A stretch of 64,000 nt of DNA from Atriophallophorus winterbourni. Lineage: Eukaryota > Platyhelminthes > Trematoda > Plagiorchiida > Microphallidae. How positions within the stretch are numbered: the first letter of the stretch is position 1; the number at the start of each line of letters is the position of its first letter. The stretch spans positions 1 through 64,000 of the forward strand of contig JACCGJ010003302.1 of NCBI GenBank assembly GCA_013407085.1. Direction: 5' to 3'. The notes under the pieces are model-generated. The model searched no databases. It had not been told where the DNA came from and saw only the letters and a program-made list of their open reading frames with translations. The translations under genes were made by a program, and so were the position numbers. Positions 1 through 11,804 of the stretch are shown piece by piece.

Positions 1-399
1 ATATACAAATGTTAAGGTCAAACATAAATAAAAAATTTTTTATAACAACCGTAAAAAATAGTTGGATAACATTTATATAAATGGTAGCTTGTTTAAGACA
101 TAGAGTTGATAGAATATCCGAAAAATAAATGATAAAGGTTCATGTTTTTAACGAATACGACAGTAATTGTTAAAATGGGTTAATTACAGTTTGGGTAGGT
201 CTGGACCGCAATGTTTATTCATGTATGATGTTCCAAATGCAACTTCAAACGCAGATAATTGTATAAAGAGTTCACTTTATCGGGTCACGGAGATATGAGT
301 TGCATCGCCCTTTCAAGAATTGCGAGAGTGTATTTTGTTGAATTTCAACAATTCTGAAAAGTAAATTCTCAAGAAAAAAAGTTATATGTCACTTTAATT
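1..399. other. AT-rich flank, no gene seen
   Basis: No open frame or repeat was recognised here. The right end has poly-T runs just downstream of the minus-strand LINE (on its strand), so part of this stretch may be that element's 3' untranslated region and tail. Confidence 0.4.
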
Positions 400-418
400 T
401 TTTTTTTGCTAAAAAAAA

Positions 419-3240
419 TCAAAAGCCTTTTATGCCGTATAAGTATAAATTATCTATAGTTGTATTAATTAGAAATAGCTTACCTAATTTTTCCGGAGAT
501 AAAAAAGAGTTGAGTTGCTTTTTGAATTCAGTTTGTGAAGTGCTCAATCTTATATTATTAGGAAGTAAATTCCATAAACGAGAATATTTATAAATAAAGA
601 AATCTTTTCGTATACGATTGTGGATTTTCGGTAAACATATTTTGTTTTTGTGTCGAAGATTATATACTTCAGAGTTTTTGAAATCTAATTGTAAATAAAT
701 GTCAATCATATCTTTTTTCAATATTCTGTAAAAGAGTATAAGATTTTGTTTTATTCTACGAAACCATAATGGTTCCAATCCTAGGATCTGACATCTTTCC
801 TTATATGAATGCTTGTCCGAACTGGTGGTAATGGATCGTGTGAAAGAACGTTGGATGCCTTCTAAAGCATAGCTATCAGACCGAGTAATGTTACTAGATA
901 TAATGTTGCAGTAATCTAATAAAGGTAGTGTATGTAACTTGTAAAGTTCCAGCTTGCACTGGGCAGAGAGATGAATCTATGAAGTAAACCTATATTCTTT
1001 TTTGTTTTAGAAATTAAGTAGCAAATTTGTTCATGAAATGTAAGTGATCCAGAATATCGATAACCTAAATCACGAACACATTGTGCTGGTTATAGTGGTG
1101 TATTATTTAGGATGATCGAATCTTTTGGTATGATACAGTTGAAATTTATGAAAGTTGATTTATTGGTGGAGAACTCAAGACCGTTTCGAATACTCCATTG
1201 AAGGAGAGCATCCAGGTCTTGGTTCAATTTTGATATAAAGTCGTTAGTCTGGTTATATGGAAAGGCTATGGCGACTTTTATATCATCTGCAAACAAAAAG
1301 ATCTTACAGTGTGTTATGACAGATAGTATATCGTTGATAAATATCAAGAAGAGTAGTGGACCTAGAAGGCTTCCTTGTATGACTCCGCTTGGAATTGGCA
1401 AAGTTCTAGAACGGTAGCCTTTTATATCTACCGAAAAGGTGCGACCAGTAAGAAAAGATTTGAACCACGAAAGTAGGTTTCCAGTAATACCTACAGCAGA
1501 TAATTTTGCGAGGAGTAGATTATGCGGGACCCTGTCGAAGGCTTTCATAATATCAATGAATACAACTATGACTCCAAGGTTTGAATCTAGTGATTGTGTC
1601 ACGTAATTCAAAAATTCTAGTTGACAAGTGACGCAAGATTTTCTGTTGAGAAATCCGTGCTGGTTTGATATGAAATAGTCTGGTGTCAAGTATGCTAGGG
1701 TGGCCAGTCTGACAAGCTTCTCAAATATTCTAGCTAGAAGTGGTGTGTGATTGATGGGTCGATAATTGGTAACTGTATGTAGTGATCCGGACTTATGTCG
1801 CGGAATGACAACGGAATGTTTCCATTCTAAGGGGAAAGTTCCTGATTTGATAGACGTATTAAGGAGATTGAGTAGTAATAAAAAGAAGTCTTCAGATCCA
1901 ATTTTGCATATTGCTGGTACGAAACCTGTTTCATCAGGTTTGTAAGAGATTGTAACTTGATTACAAACTTTACGTATGTCAGAGGTATTAATTGTAATTG
2001 TGTCTAAAGTATTGCATGTAGAGTGTATGATTACCTCTGGATAAGAGTTGTTATTATATGAAGCATTGAAAAATAAAAGAAATTCTTCGCAAATAGCAGA
2101 AGGCTCAGTTATTACTGTGCAATTATTACCATGTTGATCCTGTTTAATGATGTAGTTTATCTTATCTGAATTTTCCGATGCCCTAGCGTTCATTAATTTA
2201 GATAATGCTTTCTGTTTTCCACTAGACTTGAGGGCTGTAGTCTCGTCAGAAATCAGTTTATGGTTCATAATTTGTACTAGTTTGTCAGATAGTTCATACG
2301 CGTGCAAAAGGGAAGATATGTCATGCTTATTACGAGCATATGATGTCAAATAAGCAATGCGTTTTTCTAACTTATGAGCTCTACTCGGTTTAGGGTGTCT
2401 AGCATGTCTGGTAGTAGATTTCTGTAGTAAGTCACCAAGTTTATTATGAAATATTTTTGAGGTTTCATTGAAATTGTCAGAAAGGAAAAATTCAGTCCAA
2501 TTTTCGTTTCTAATGAGGTTTTTAAAGATTTTCCAATCTATGTGAGTAATTATATGTGGCTTTTTAACACTAGTTATTATGCTATTGCAACTCAATTCAA
2601 AAGATATAATGTTATGATCTCCATTAAAAAATGACGGAGATACATTCAGGTTTGAAGGTGTGATAGTCAAAGTAAAGACAAGGTCGAGGATATTTTTATT
2701 GCGCGTTGGTTTATCAACAAACTGTGTAAAACCTAATAGTTTGATGGTATTGGAAAAAGAATTAAGATTTATGTCGTTGCATTCTACCTGGTCGAGTGAA
2801 GGCATGTTGAAATCTCCTGCAATTAATTTATAGCGGCAAGGGTGGATAGAGGCTTCTATGAAACAATCAGTCAAGCGTTGAAGCGTTGAAGAAATAGTAG
2901 CTGGTGGATAGTAGATGCATCCAAGTAAAAGATCAAAGGCCGGTAGTGCCAGCCAGATAGAATCTTCGATATGACTAAATACGGATGAAATGATGATGTT
3001 AGCTTGGAGGTTAGAGTGGACATAAACAAGGCAACCTCCTCCACGTTTTGAAACGCGGTCTTTTCTAAAAATGTGATAGTTTGGAATCAGAAGTTCACAG
3101 TCTGATTGCTCCTTTTTTGTCCAAGATTCAGTTATAAGAATAATATCAGCGGGATTAGAGAGAAGATATGAACGTAAAGCTAATATCTTGTTAGTTATGG
3201 ATCGAGCATTGATAAGAATAAATCTGAGAGATGAGGGGCT
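419..3240 (-). pseudogene. LINE ORF2: endonuclease, reverse transcriptase and tail, broken
   Basis: This ORF2 nicks target DNA and copies the element RNA into it. The frame from about 3240 to 1090 begins with an EEP endonuclease (ITESW motif near 3130, AGDFNMP near 2820, GDHN near 2620) and continues into the RT palm. RT motifs are AFDRVPHN near 1530, SGVIQGS near 1380 (GVPQGS in relatives) and FADDIK near 1280. A TAA at 1090-1092 stops the frame. Downstream it needs a shift near 965 to read the C-terminal tail, which ends at 419 and includes an RNA-template exit block (RKDFFIYKYSRLWN). A 594-codon stretch stays open, so decay is recent. The first in-frame start-like codon (2874) lies inside the endonuclease and is not the true start. 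Confidence 0.85.
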
Positions 3241-3535
3241 ATGATCAGAAAATGGCCTATTATTTATTTGGTTATTATGTGAAGCATCTTGGTTTAGGTT
3301 AAAAGCCTTTGTGGAGGGATTTGAAAATTTCTCATATTTGAATAAGGGAACATAGTAGAGTGAGTGTTAAATGAGTTAAAATATGGTAAATTGGTGTCGG
3401 GGGGACAGCTAATATGGTTAAAAAAAATGCTGTGATGGGTTGTAATAATTCGAAAATGGGCTCGGGTATTGCGGACTTGGTCGATGGAATTGCCATGCCA
3501 AGTTCCGATCTAATGGATAAGGCATTATACGACAA
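3241..3535 (-). other. Linker between LINE ORF1 and ORF2
   Basis: Short overlapping minus-strand frames, none convincing. The stretch joins the stop of ORF1 to the first recognisable endonuclease residues and belongs to the same element. Confidence 0.4.
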
Positions 3536-4414
3536 TTAAAGTTCCGAGTATTTTCTATTGTCAAAATTTGAAGAATTCCTGAAAGGAGGTGGTGCAGGTA
3601 ATAACGCACTAGTTTGTCGAAACTTCGGTAAGATGGTTCTTTTCCTCAAGTGAGGGGATGTAATAATTTTAGTTGGAATTTTAGGTGAAATAATAGGTTG
3701 TGTTGAATTATTCACAGAAGAAGGTGAAGTTGGAGGCGCATTCAACTCTTGTGGCACCTCATCCAATTCCATCGTTTCTTTTCCATTGTTGGAAGATTCG
3801 GTGGAATGTGGAGTAGTAACGGTACGCTTATGGAACCTAGTTCTCCGTTGCATTGGCGTTAGATCAGGTTAAAAAAAATACATTTTTAAATCTTGGAATC
3901 GATTTTAAAACATCCTTATGGGCTAAAATATGTGATGCCAGGCATTTGTCGCTAAGTTCTAATAGGATTGGGCAAGACCTCGTAGGCTTAAATTTTCTCA
4001 AGCGTTTTAGCGAAGCGCAGTCAAATGGGAAGCCATAAGATGAGCAGATAGTAGTTTTTAAATCTTGTAAAGGATATCTATCGTCTATATTAAACAGAAT
4101 AACATTTTTAGATCTTGAGTCTCTTTGACAAATTTCAGTAACAATTGATTCAACGAACTTATTAGTTCGTTGAAGTATATCCTTGTCGATATTTGAATTA
4201 TCATCCAAGAGGATAGTCAATGGTTGTAATGTCTTGCAAACCTGTGTAACGAAAGAGTTGTTTCTTCGAATGTAACTGAGTCAACATGTACACAGTTCAA
4301 AAGTAAACGTGAACATGATCTACAACATTGGATTGATTCGTGTTCGAAAACGAAAATCCCAGCCATAGATCCCTCGGGTATAACACGATTAACCCGCCAT
4401 CCATCTTCCCCCAT
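3536..4414 (-). pseudogene. LINE ORF1-like protein, frameshifted
   Basis: Three successive minus-strand frames (4414-4217, 4220-3864, 3853-3536) read as one protein of about 290 residues if two small frameshifts are bridged, at about 4220-4240 and in the A-run near 3872. The first part has a cysteine-rich patch (CCRSC); the middle (SKNVILFNI onward) resembles the RRM-like nucleic-acid-binding fold of fluke LINE ORF1p; the end is basic and proline/serine-rich. ORF1 proteins bind element RNA as chaperones. It lies directly upstream of the matching ORF2. Function is inferred from position and pattern. Confidence 0.6.
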
Positions 4415-4529
4415 GCCGATAAAGCATGTCTCTTACGTATTGACTTGCAAACGATTTAACAAGTTGAAGACGTTTTATTGTCTGCCTATTTACTCCACGG
4501 TGAATCTAGTATTATCCGGATCTTTCCGA

Positions 4530-5030
4530 ACGTTCCATGGACTGAGCGCCAGAAGAATCCTGATTCTAAATCAACGCGCCGAGAGCCATCAGCTATCATC
4601 ATTCATGGTGTACCATAAAGCGAATGTTCGAATGATCTTGATAAGAAACAGCATGATTACGATCAGTGGCGTTTCCTACATAGTCACATGGAGTGTACTG
4701 ATATAACCACAACCGCTATTTACCGTCTTTCTCGTTCAGGTACATACTCTGGTAATTCTCCCCGCCTAATGAAGTTTTGTTTTTTACATCCCGATATGGT
4801 AAATTCTGCGTTATGAGCTTGGCGTGCAACTCGTAGATATGCTCCACCTAATGTTCGACTATATTCCGACAATCCACGTCATAATCCTATACCGACCGTT
4901 GTACCCAGATTGCCCAACACGGGCACCGAGGGCGACTCAATCGTCAATCCTAAAGTGAAAAATCTACCACCCGCATCTACTGACGTATCAAAAAAACATG
5001 AACCAGCCGGTCGTGTCCCAACCGGCTCAG
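4530..5030 (+). pseudogene. LINE ORF1 RRM-like region
   Basis: Reading the frame through 4560-4800 gives a conserved LINE ORF1 pattern: a hydrophobic strand (AIIIHGVP), an acidic patch, a DYDQWRFLHS helix, then RLSRSGTYSGNSPRLMKFCF. This matches the second RNP-like half of fluke ORF1p. There are in-frame stops at the expected SES position near 4612 and at about 4813. A Ser/Pro-rich stretch (4910-5040) leads without a break into the endonuclease. Confidence 0.55.
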
Positions 5031-5044
5031 ATGTAAATCAGCCT

Positions 5045-6945
5045 TCACTTATTCTGCGGAAGTCCCTGGTATGTGGCTATACTAATGCTCAAGGCCTTCT
5101 TAGTAAAATTAACGAACTCAGACTACGTACTTTCGCTTGCCCCTATGACATTCTTGCCGTCACAGAAACTTGGTTGAGTGATTGCCACCTCGACAGTGAG
5201 ATTGAGCTGACTAACATGACTGTCCTCCGGTCAGATCGGCCTACAGCAGGAGGAGGTGTAGCACTTTACACCCGATCATCATTACTCTGCTCAGTATTAG
5301 ATGGCTTTCAATCTTGCGACGCTCTTACCTGTGTTTTGCAACTATCCGTTCATTCAACGTTATTGATTGTTGTCATCTACCGTCCACCCAATATCAGCGG
5401 CTCGCGACATGCAATTGATGACGGATATGAACCACGCATTAACTGTTTTCCACACACATGTCCTCATTATGGGTGACTTCAACTTGCCACGCCTATTCTG
5501 TGACCCATATCCTAGCGACCCTCTATCTAATGAACTACTGGACTTAATACACACTCATCCACTCTTCAACCACTCCACGCTCCCAACACATTTTTACTCG
5601 CAGCATTCGCCCTCACTGCTAGACTTGATTTTGACTAATGACGAATTAATGATTGAATATATCAAACGAGAAACCCCACTTGGGCGCAGTGATCACGTCT
5701 TCCTCCACTTCGACCTAGTTAATTGGGCTGATAAGGTAAATGCACGCTCTATATATTCCTGTAAACGGACAAACTACGCCTTTCTCAACACTATCATTGA
5801 TGAACAAGATTGGATTATTAACTCATAAACTTCGGCGGAAGATGCCTGGCTTCATTTTCCGACCCGTTTACAGCATCTGCAGAGCTTATGCACCGTTACC
5901 AAAGAAGTTTCTATCAAAAGTATGGGGTTTTACTCCTATTCGTAGTCGCACTCGAAAATGGATGCGGGAAAGAATTATTGAATGGGCTACATATCTCCGT
6001 ATGCCAACTCCTGTGAACTGGGACCGATACCGAAAGCTTCGTAACAAAGTCAATTCGCTAGTTTGCGATGACAATCTCGCCTACCAGTACAGACTAACGT
6101 GCTCCTTTGCCATCAATCTCAAACGGTTATTTAGTTATGTGAACCGCTTGAGGTATGTTAAACCTGGAGTAACGTCCTTGAGACTCCACAAGGCTTGACC
6201 CAGGATGCTGCAGCTGCGGCCGAAGCTCTTAAAGCTCATTTTGCCTCAATCTTCCAATCTTCTTCGGGCAACATCACGATTCCCGTAAATTCAACCCCAT
6301 CCCATTCCACTTTATCTGACATCAAATTTACACCCACAGTTATATACCGTAAACTAAAAGCTTACGGCCCACCAGTTCCGCTGGACCAGACGGTTTCCAT
6401 CCCCGAACTCTACGCGAATGTGCCTCCTCTCTCTGTTATCCCCTGGCTAATCTTTTAACACACTTTTTGCTAACGGCTGTGTCCCACTTGACTGGAAGTG
6501 TGGATCTATCTCCCATCTATAAAAGCTTCTCTCGATCTCCCGTGTCTAATTATCGACGATAACATTACTCTCTGTTGTATCGGAACTTATGGAATCTATT
6601 ATCAGTGACTCTCTGATCCAGTTCATTGAAGGACTACACTTTCTGTCTGATTTGTAACACGGTTTCCGTCCCCGGAGATCATGTGTGGCAAACCTGATGC
6701 TCGCACGTGACCACTGCACATCCGAAGTCGACAAAGGTCGTGAGATTCACCTAGTATACTTAGATTTCTCGGAAGCTTTCGACAGAGTCAACCATCGAAT
6801 ATTGCTCCGCAAATTATGTTCTCTAGGGATTGCAGGTCAGTTGCTTCAGTGGCTTGAGAGTTATTTATCAGATCGCCGCGCATGCGTCCGCGTTGATGGA
6901 TGTCTCTCTTCAAGTTTCAGCATTTCCAGCGGTGTCCCTTAAGGC
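5045..6945 (+). pseudogene. LINE ORF2: endonuclease and partial reverse transcriptase
   Basis: Endonuclease motifs in order are TNAQGLLSK near 5085, AVTETWLS near 5160, SDRPTAGGGVALY near 5235, MGDFNLP near 5470 and GRSDHVF near 5685. The pre-RT linker has the basic SRTRKWMRERI stretch near 5950. RT follows with YLDFSEAFDRVNHR near 6760 and GVP at about 6940. Frameshifts near 5370 and 5830, another near 6190 and a TAA at 6943 disable it. The catalytic FADD box is absent because the copy is cut off at about 6958. Confidence 0.8.
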
Positions 6946-6959
6946 TCTTCACTCGGGCA

Positions 6960-7303
6960 AACCCTATTCCTGTTGTGTGGTTTTGTTCGTGCTCAACAGG
7001 ACCAAGTTTTCTCAACAATAGGCGAACAAGCCATGCACCACCTTGACCTGCTAGTTCAACTCGGAAAATGTCTTCGTATTTCTGAAACCAAGCATTGAAT
7101 GTTGTTCCCGATTCTGCATCAAAATGGAACTCTGTGATGGATGCTGCGATTGAGTCAATTGATTGCTGCTGTGTCTGTTCTTTCTGTTCTTCTTTGATAT
7201 TCAGCTTCTGAGAAAAAAGTTCAATGAGCTGCTTCTGTGTTTTTTCGATCTGTGCTTGCTGTTGCTGAAGTAATTCTTGCATTTGCTCAAAGCTGATAGC
7301 CAT
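6960..7303 (-). pseudogene. Gypsy-type gag N-terminus, truncated
   Basis: The minus-strand frame from ATG 7303 starts with a glutamine-rich helix (MQELLQQQQAQ), followed by FNAWFQKYEDIF and VRLLLRKLGP. This is the N-terminal capsid-like region of fluke Gypsy gag. The frame is cut at about 6960, where a plus-strand LINE ends. It starts 17 nt inside an LTR, the expected distance for a leader with a primer-binding site (TTGGCGACGGG on the minus strand). Confidence 0.75.
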
Positions 7304-7320
7304 TTTCCCGTCGCCAAGTC

Positions 7321-7823
7321 TGTTGTGTTTTTGGAGCGAGTTCCGGCTGACCCAACACTCACGAAAGTGTTAGAAAACGACTGACAGAATGCATCGTTTT
7401 ATTTACAGCTCATTTGTATATATATGTACAATTAATCAACTAGATGAACGAAAGTGAAGCCAAGCAACTGAAGCCAAGCTGCTCTATTGATTCAAATCGG
7501 CGAGTTATGTTCACTTGATTAAAAACGATCAATACTTCCAAATCAGTGCGAGTTTTGGCGTGCCTAGATTGAACGACCTTGACAATTCCTATCCTTCATT
7601 GAAGAAGTCGTTCAAGCCATTGATTCCCGCACGCTCATGCATGCCTGAAGTGAGTTGATTATAGAGAACCCAACAAGTAGGGAGTAAGAAGATCCGAGAT
7701 TTGGGCTTTAAACAACTTGTTGATACAATATACGGCTAAGAAGGGATGAGGATGCGTTTATATATGGTCACGAGTTTATAATATAAAAGACAGTACAAGA
7801 CAAACAGACAGCGATATACGACA
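7321..7823 (-). repeat. Gypsy LTR, 503 bp
   Basis: Bounded by TG at 7321 and CA at 7823. On the minus strand it is preceded by a purine-rich tract (GAGGCGGGGAGAA) typical of a polypurine tract, and followed by the putative primer-binding site and gag. It sits between a pol C-terminus and a gag start, so it is either the 3' LTR of one copy or an LTR shared by two tandem copies. Confidence 0.7.
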
Positions 7824-7869
7824 TTCTCCCCGCCTCGAAAAAATGATAACTGTCAGTAGTTTTGACTTG

Positions 7870-8184
7870 TTAAATTGCACCGCTCCTCAGCTCATACGGT
7901 CGTACGCGTTGTTGCTGACGAATAAGTTCAGTGAGACTCTCGTTAGGTTCTTGATTGCAAGGAGTTTCAGAAGGCTCGTCGTTTGGCGGTTCTAACAGAA
8001 TATCGACATCGGGAACAATAACATTATGTTGCTCTCCAAAGGGCGCGAGTTGACGCAGCGACACCGACTGTTCTTGACCATTAAGTAGTCGTACCCTGGC
8101 GTAAGTTGGATTGCATTCAAACAGTTCCACCTCTTCTGCTAATGACTCGTATTTATTACGTCGTAGATTATTGCGCCTCAGCAC
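7870..8184 (-). pseudogene. Gypsy pol C-terminus (integrase tail)
   Basis: A 104-residue minus-strand frame resembling the end of the longer Gypsy pol at 28,559-30,064. Both share RRN/RNTR..KY(E/D)SL, EEVEL/EEVDL, a (V/I)R.(L/P)(N/D)G(Q/R)E strand, SLR(Q/H)LAP and a final QQ(R)xRPY.LR block. This is the extension after the Gypsy integrase core. The upstream RT, RNase H and integrase core are missing. The stop lies about 47 bp before the LTR, as in an intact element. Confidence 0.75.
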
Positions 8185-8779
8185 TCGGTTTCCAAGCGAA
8201 AATTACAACGTGTTGACCATCATCTCGTCTCTTAGTGACCCTCGTAACAGAGCACAGTAGCGAACAATCAAAATTATGGAGACAGATTTTATCCATAGTA
8301 AGTCTCTCTAGGATTTTACAAAGGATGCTTGTATTTTAAAAATGAAGATCGACGTCCGCCCTCGTTCAATGGAATCCAATCAGTCAGCTTCCAAATAGTC
8401 TGAATTAATCCATGATGCAAGCAAAAAACCGAAAACCACCAAAAAAACCAAAAACCAACCACAGGTTCTGCTAGTTTTGCGGCCAAATTCTTTATTGTTT
8501 TGGAGTGAATATCATTTGAAACAGCATACTTTATGTGTGGTTAGTCGCCGGAAGCGCAAGTTCAGCCGTATTATCAGTGAAGGATTACTCCTCAATTAGA
8601 GTTACGCTATCCGACCTCTTGATGGCTGTCGTGGTAACTGGATCTATTTAGCTACCAAGCCTCTAAACATATAGGAGATGTGTGAGTAAGCGGGAAGACT
8701 TTTCTAAATCTGAGACCACTTCGAGCCGGTTATCCTGCTGCAGATTGCCAATCTAATCGCTTGTTTTGCTTTTGGACAA
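8185..8779. other. Unassigned repeat-like spacer
   Basis: No open frame above 60 codons and no recognisable domain. It is flanked by Gypsy and LINE debris and probably consists of older decayed copies. Confidence 0.3.
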
Positions 8780-9345
8780 CTACAGTAACGCTTCTGGGCA
8801 CTGCACTTCAAAGTCACGTTTAGCCTTGCGCTGAATTCTCACAGCATTTTTCCTGACCATGTTATACATTTTATAGAAGCGTTGTGTCTGAGAAGCTTTG
8901 TAATTTTTCTAGACACGTTCACAGATTCTAAACATTTGTCACATTGCAGGTGTCCAACACTGTGGCTCGTTGCATCGCTTGACGTGCATCAACGGAGCAA
9001 TCCTATCATATAAGGTAGACAGACAATGGTCTATAAGCTGCCAGTTGCTATATTATCATCGACTTATTGAGACGAAAACTTTTTATCTTCCTCTGAGACA
9101 ACATCCCAGTCTACATAACTGAATTGCGCCTCAGATTGGGAGGCGTTTATCAGACCTGAGTACTAGTTAAAAGCAATCATAACGAGATCACGTTTTCGTA
9201 TTACCGTGAGATATTGGACCTATCGAACCATTTCTTGGCATGCAGAGACGACGACATCCAAGATCCAGGGTAAGCAGCCCTAACGAAACCTTGTGATCTC
9301 ATTCACATTTTGGGTAATGGCTTACATGTCAGTTCATTCGATGAA
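8780..9345 (-). pseudogene. Decayed CR1-like ORF2 fragment (endonuclease end to pre-RT)
   Basis: There is no long frame, but minus-strand translation across frameshifts shows an endonuclease C-terminal pattern (TRFR, LDVVLCM near 9250) followed by the basic pre-RT linker (KRCNEPQCWTPAM, then FYKMYNMVRKNAVRIQRK near 8870). The order and spacing match better-kept CR1 copies in the window. The many stops make it an old copy. Confidence 0.45.
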
Positions 9346-9409
9346 AGCCCAAGGCAGCTTATCAGATGAATAGCACCACAAGATATATGTGGTAGGTGTA
9401 TGGACTAAG

Positions 9410-9915
9410 GTCGTTGATTAACGTGTGGACCACCCGTTTCTTAGTTCGAAAAATTTAAAACTACGAATCGGATAGACTACGGTGTTATTAACGAGAATAA
9501 TATACAAAAGTTGGATTAACCGCAACTGTACCGGGTTTTACAAATTATTTGAACCAAAAGTGCTCAAATTTTCAGAATAACAAGCCATAAATTCAACCGA
9601 TGCTAAGAAGATAGACTGCTAAATTAATAATGCCAATGGGCTGAAATTACCAATAAAATTATTAATGTTATTATTGCTATAGAAAAGCTTGATCCACGTG
9701 TCTCTGATTTCTCCGAATACCACGTGCAAAAAACGTCGAATTTAATGGATGTCGAGCAATGTGATTTGGTTCAATAAAACATAAAGGGATGTATAAATGG
9801 ATAGTACAATAACGAAAATGTATACACAATACGATGGGAGATAAAAGCTGTGTAGAATTAAGAAGAATCAAATTGTTTAAACAGAAAATAGGAAGGAATT
9901 TAACACAAAATGTTC
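9410..9915 (+). repeat. Dispersed repeat B, copy 1
   Basis: About 500 bp matching 17,072-17,535 in the same orientation. Shared landmarks are the ACCACCCGTTTC block, CGGTGTTA(T/A)TAAC, GATGCTAAGAAGATAGACTGCT, CGAATACCAC(G/T)TGCAAAAAA and GAATTAAGAAGAATCAA. Identity by eye is roughly three quarters or more. It has no coding capacity. Both copies lie beside CR1 endonuclease debris, so it may be a non-coding element inserted into LINEs. Confidence 0.6.
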
Positions 9916-10384
9916 GTCATTTACACCGCCTGTCAAATTCATTCTAAACCTGAGTTCTGCATAAAACTAAATGATTGTTTCCGTCTCCCTACAAAAGAAC
10001 TCAAAGCTTAGCCAAAAACGCAAAAGTCAGACGGCAAGTGACTTTGGTGAGTGGCGAGTCACATACGCCACATTGCATTGCTATCACTGTAAATCTGAGG
10101 CTTTTCATAGAAAAAAACGTTTGCCAAATGTAGACTCACCACGTCCTCCAGATTTTCTCCTGGATTTTTTATAAGTTCGAGTTTGCTCTATTTGCTTTGA
10201 CGCGTTAGTCTTCGGGCCTTTGTGTTCTCGAGTTCTGTAGTGGACTGACCACTTCAATAATGTGCTCAAGAATGTTGGAGAAAAGGCGCAGGAGATGAAA
10301 TGCTTATCGCGGTAGCCAAAAGGTGCATGAAGGTGCAGCGGAATCCATCACGGAACACGAATCAACGGAAAGTGCTTTATGAAG
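9916..10384. other. No gene recognised; possible BEL/Pao 3' end
   Basis: The short frames here match nothing known to me. On the minus strand this DNA lies just past the BEL/Pao integrase C-terminus, so it may hold that element's 3' LTR, but no partner LTR was found. Confidence 0.3.
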
Positions 10385-10429
10385 GTCGATTATTATGTAC
10401 AGTAAAAAATGTTGTTACAGTGCCTTTCA

Positions 10430-11520
10430 ATAGACAAGTTTTCCGTATGTCACGCGTGACCAAACGATTCTTTGTACGAACAACAACAGACCTAACTAGA
10501 TTATCTTCGCTCTGGTGAATATCCAAAACAATACCTAATGGCCAAGCACATAACTTCTACATGAACAGCGCCTTACTGTGAGCAAGTAAACAGGCATCTA
10601 TAACGTGTTTCCTCAAATCGAACTCACTAGACGTCGAACGGTTCAAAATAGTCCAAACCCACATTAGCAAACGGGTATGAGCCTGTGGCTACGCGACCTG
10701 AAGAAGGATCATCCAACAGTTGAGCTGAGCATCTAACCTTTTGCAGATAAGATATTTTCCAAGTGCTCGATTTACGGATGACAGTCCACTGATCGGCTAA
10801 AATTTCCTGCGCAGGACGTTGAGAGTATGCGCTGGCCATGAATTTCCTTCGAGCAAATGAACGTCAAGAATCAATAGGCCAGTAACATTATGCACACTAG
10901 AATTATCGCGGGATGAATGCTTTTATCTGCGAGATGAGAATGCTGCAATCGACCACCAACTTTTAAAATAGCCTGATCAATGAAATGGCGTAACTTTTTA
11001 AATGATGGCAAATTGGATTTGAAGAGGTCACATAGCACTTTGTCATCAAAGGAATTCCGCTGCATCAAGCGATTAATTTCTGATTCGGAATTTTTGGTTT
11101 CAGAAAATCCAAGTTGGCCCAACGATAAGGATTTATCGAAATGATGCTTAAACATAATAACAGTATAAAGTTTGAAATGAACCGGCCACACAATTGAGCG
11201 TATAATTCTTTTTCAACTAGAAAATCGACGAAGAATGATGTCTATTCCTCGTTCTGAATCCATTGAAGTATTGTTACAACCAGCACGCTAAAATTCAGCT
11301 CACTCGGTGCGTTGTGGATAATCAACTTTACGCCAAATATCGATGGTTTGACTTGGAATGTCGGGGCCGTCTAACCAAATTCCGATGAAGATAATTCCAT
11401 AGCGCCTCGTTAGGACAAATCAGCTGCATTCGATCGGGTTCCAAAATGCCTCCACTGCAATGGTATAGTGTGTTCGTACATAAACGTCAAGCGATCCGCC
11501 ACGAACGTTCAGAAACGACT
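10430..11520 (-). pseudogene. BEL/Pao RNase H end and integrase, broken
   Basis: Diagnostic patterns are NAADLS.RGA near 11,420, ILKVGGRLQHSHLADKSIHP near 10,950 (the zinc-binding N-terminal region), VGLDYFEPF near 10,635 with the first catalytic aspartate, then ETRYRCLFTC..GAVHVEV near 10,580. The sequence then jumps to a pol C-terminal pattern (LVRSVVVRTKNRLVTRDIRK) near 10,490. The rest of the integrase core, with its other catalytic acids, has been deleted. BEL/Pao integrases insert the cDNA copy into host DNA. Confidence 0.75.
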
Positions 11521-11539
11521 TGTTCGATTATAATATAAA

Positions 11540-11804
11540 ACAAACGGTCATCAAATCAGTAAAAAATGTTGACGTTTTTCACAAGTTCACCCTAAGCGCA
11601 CGACGTTTCACCAAAGAGATGAACTGTCATCCTAATTTTTAATGGAAACGCTCATATCGGTATCCACCCACCAGAGAATTTAATTGTATTTCTATCATAT
11701 TTTGGCACTTTGACTTGTAGAAACATGTCTTCGTGGTCAGCAGCAACAGCATAGGCATGTAATCTGAAGCTCAGCATCAAGTCGATCGTCAGATATGGTC
11801 CCTA
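11540..11804 (-). pseudogene. BEL/Pao reverse transcriptase, downstream segment
   Basis: Minus-strand reading gives GPYLTIDLM, then VAADHEDMFLQVKVPKYDR near 11,720, the BEL/Pao RT block around the first catalytic aspartate (ADIEAMFHQV in relatives). RMTVHLFGETS follows near 11,620. The sequence resumes at 11,804, directly beyond an inserted CR1 LINE. Confidence 0.7.

Larger units (their letters stand above)
400..4414 (-). mobile_element. CR1-like non-LTR retrotransposon, nearly full length
   Basis: A LINE lying entirely on the minus strand, with an ORF1 region (4414 down to 3536), a linker, and an ORF2 with endonuclease, reverse transcriptase and C-terminal tail (about 3240 down to 419). The domain order and the RT motifs (FADD box, AFDRV block) fit CR1/Jockey-type LINEs, which insert by target-primed reverse transcription. 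It carries at least one in-frame stop and three frameshifts, so it is a dead copy, but it is the most complete LINE here. Its 5' end abuts another LINE head-to-head near 4415. Confidence 0.85.
4430..6958 (+). mobile_element. CR1-like LINE, 3' truncated at a Gypsy junction
   Basis: Plus-strand LINE of a different subfamily from its minus-strand neighbour. ORF1 (about 4530-5030) leads into an endonuclease (5060-5830), a basic pre-RT linker (5830-6460) and the first half of the RT (6560-6945). Frameshifts occur near 5370, 5830 and 6190. The RT ends just after motif GVP, where the expected glutamine codon is TAA (6943-6945). From about 6960 the sequence is Gypsy gag on the other strand. Confidence 0.8.

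Noticed and set aside
4413..4706. 97-codon plus-strand frame starting MPIKHVSYVLTCKRF
   Set aside because: It is a shadow of the real ORF1 frame, which shows conserved RRM-like motifs one frame over.
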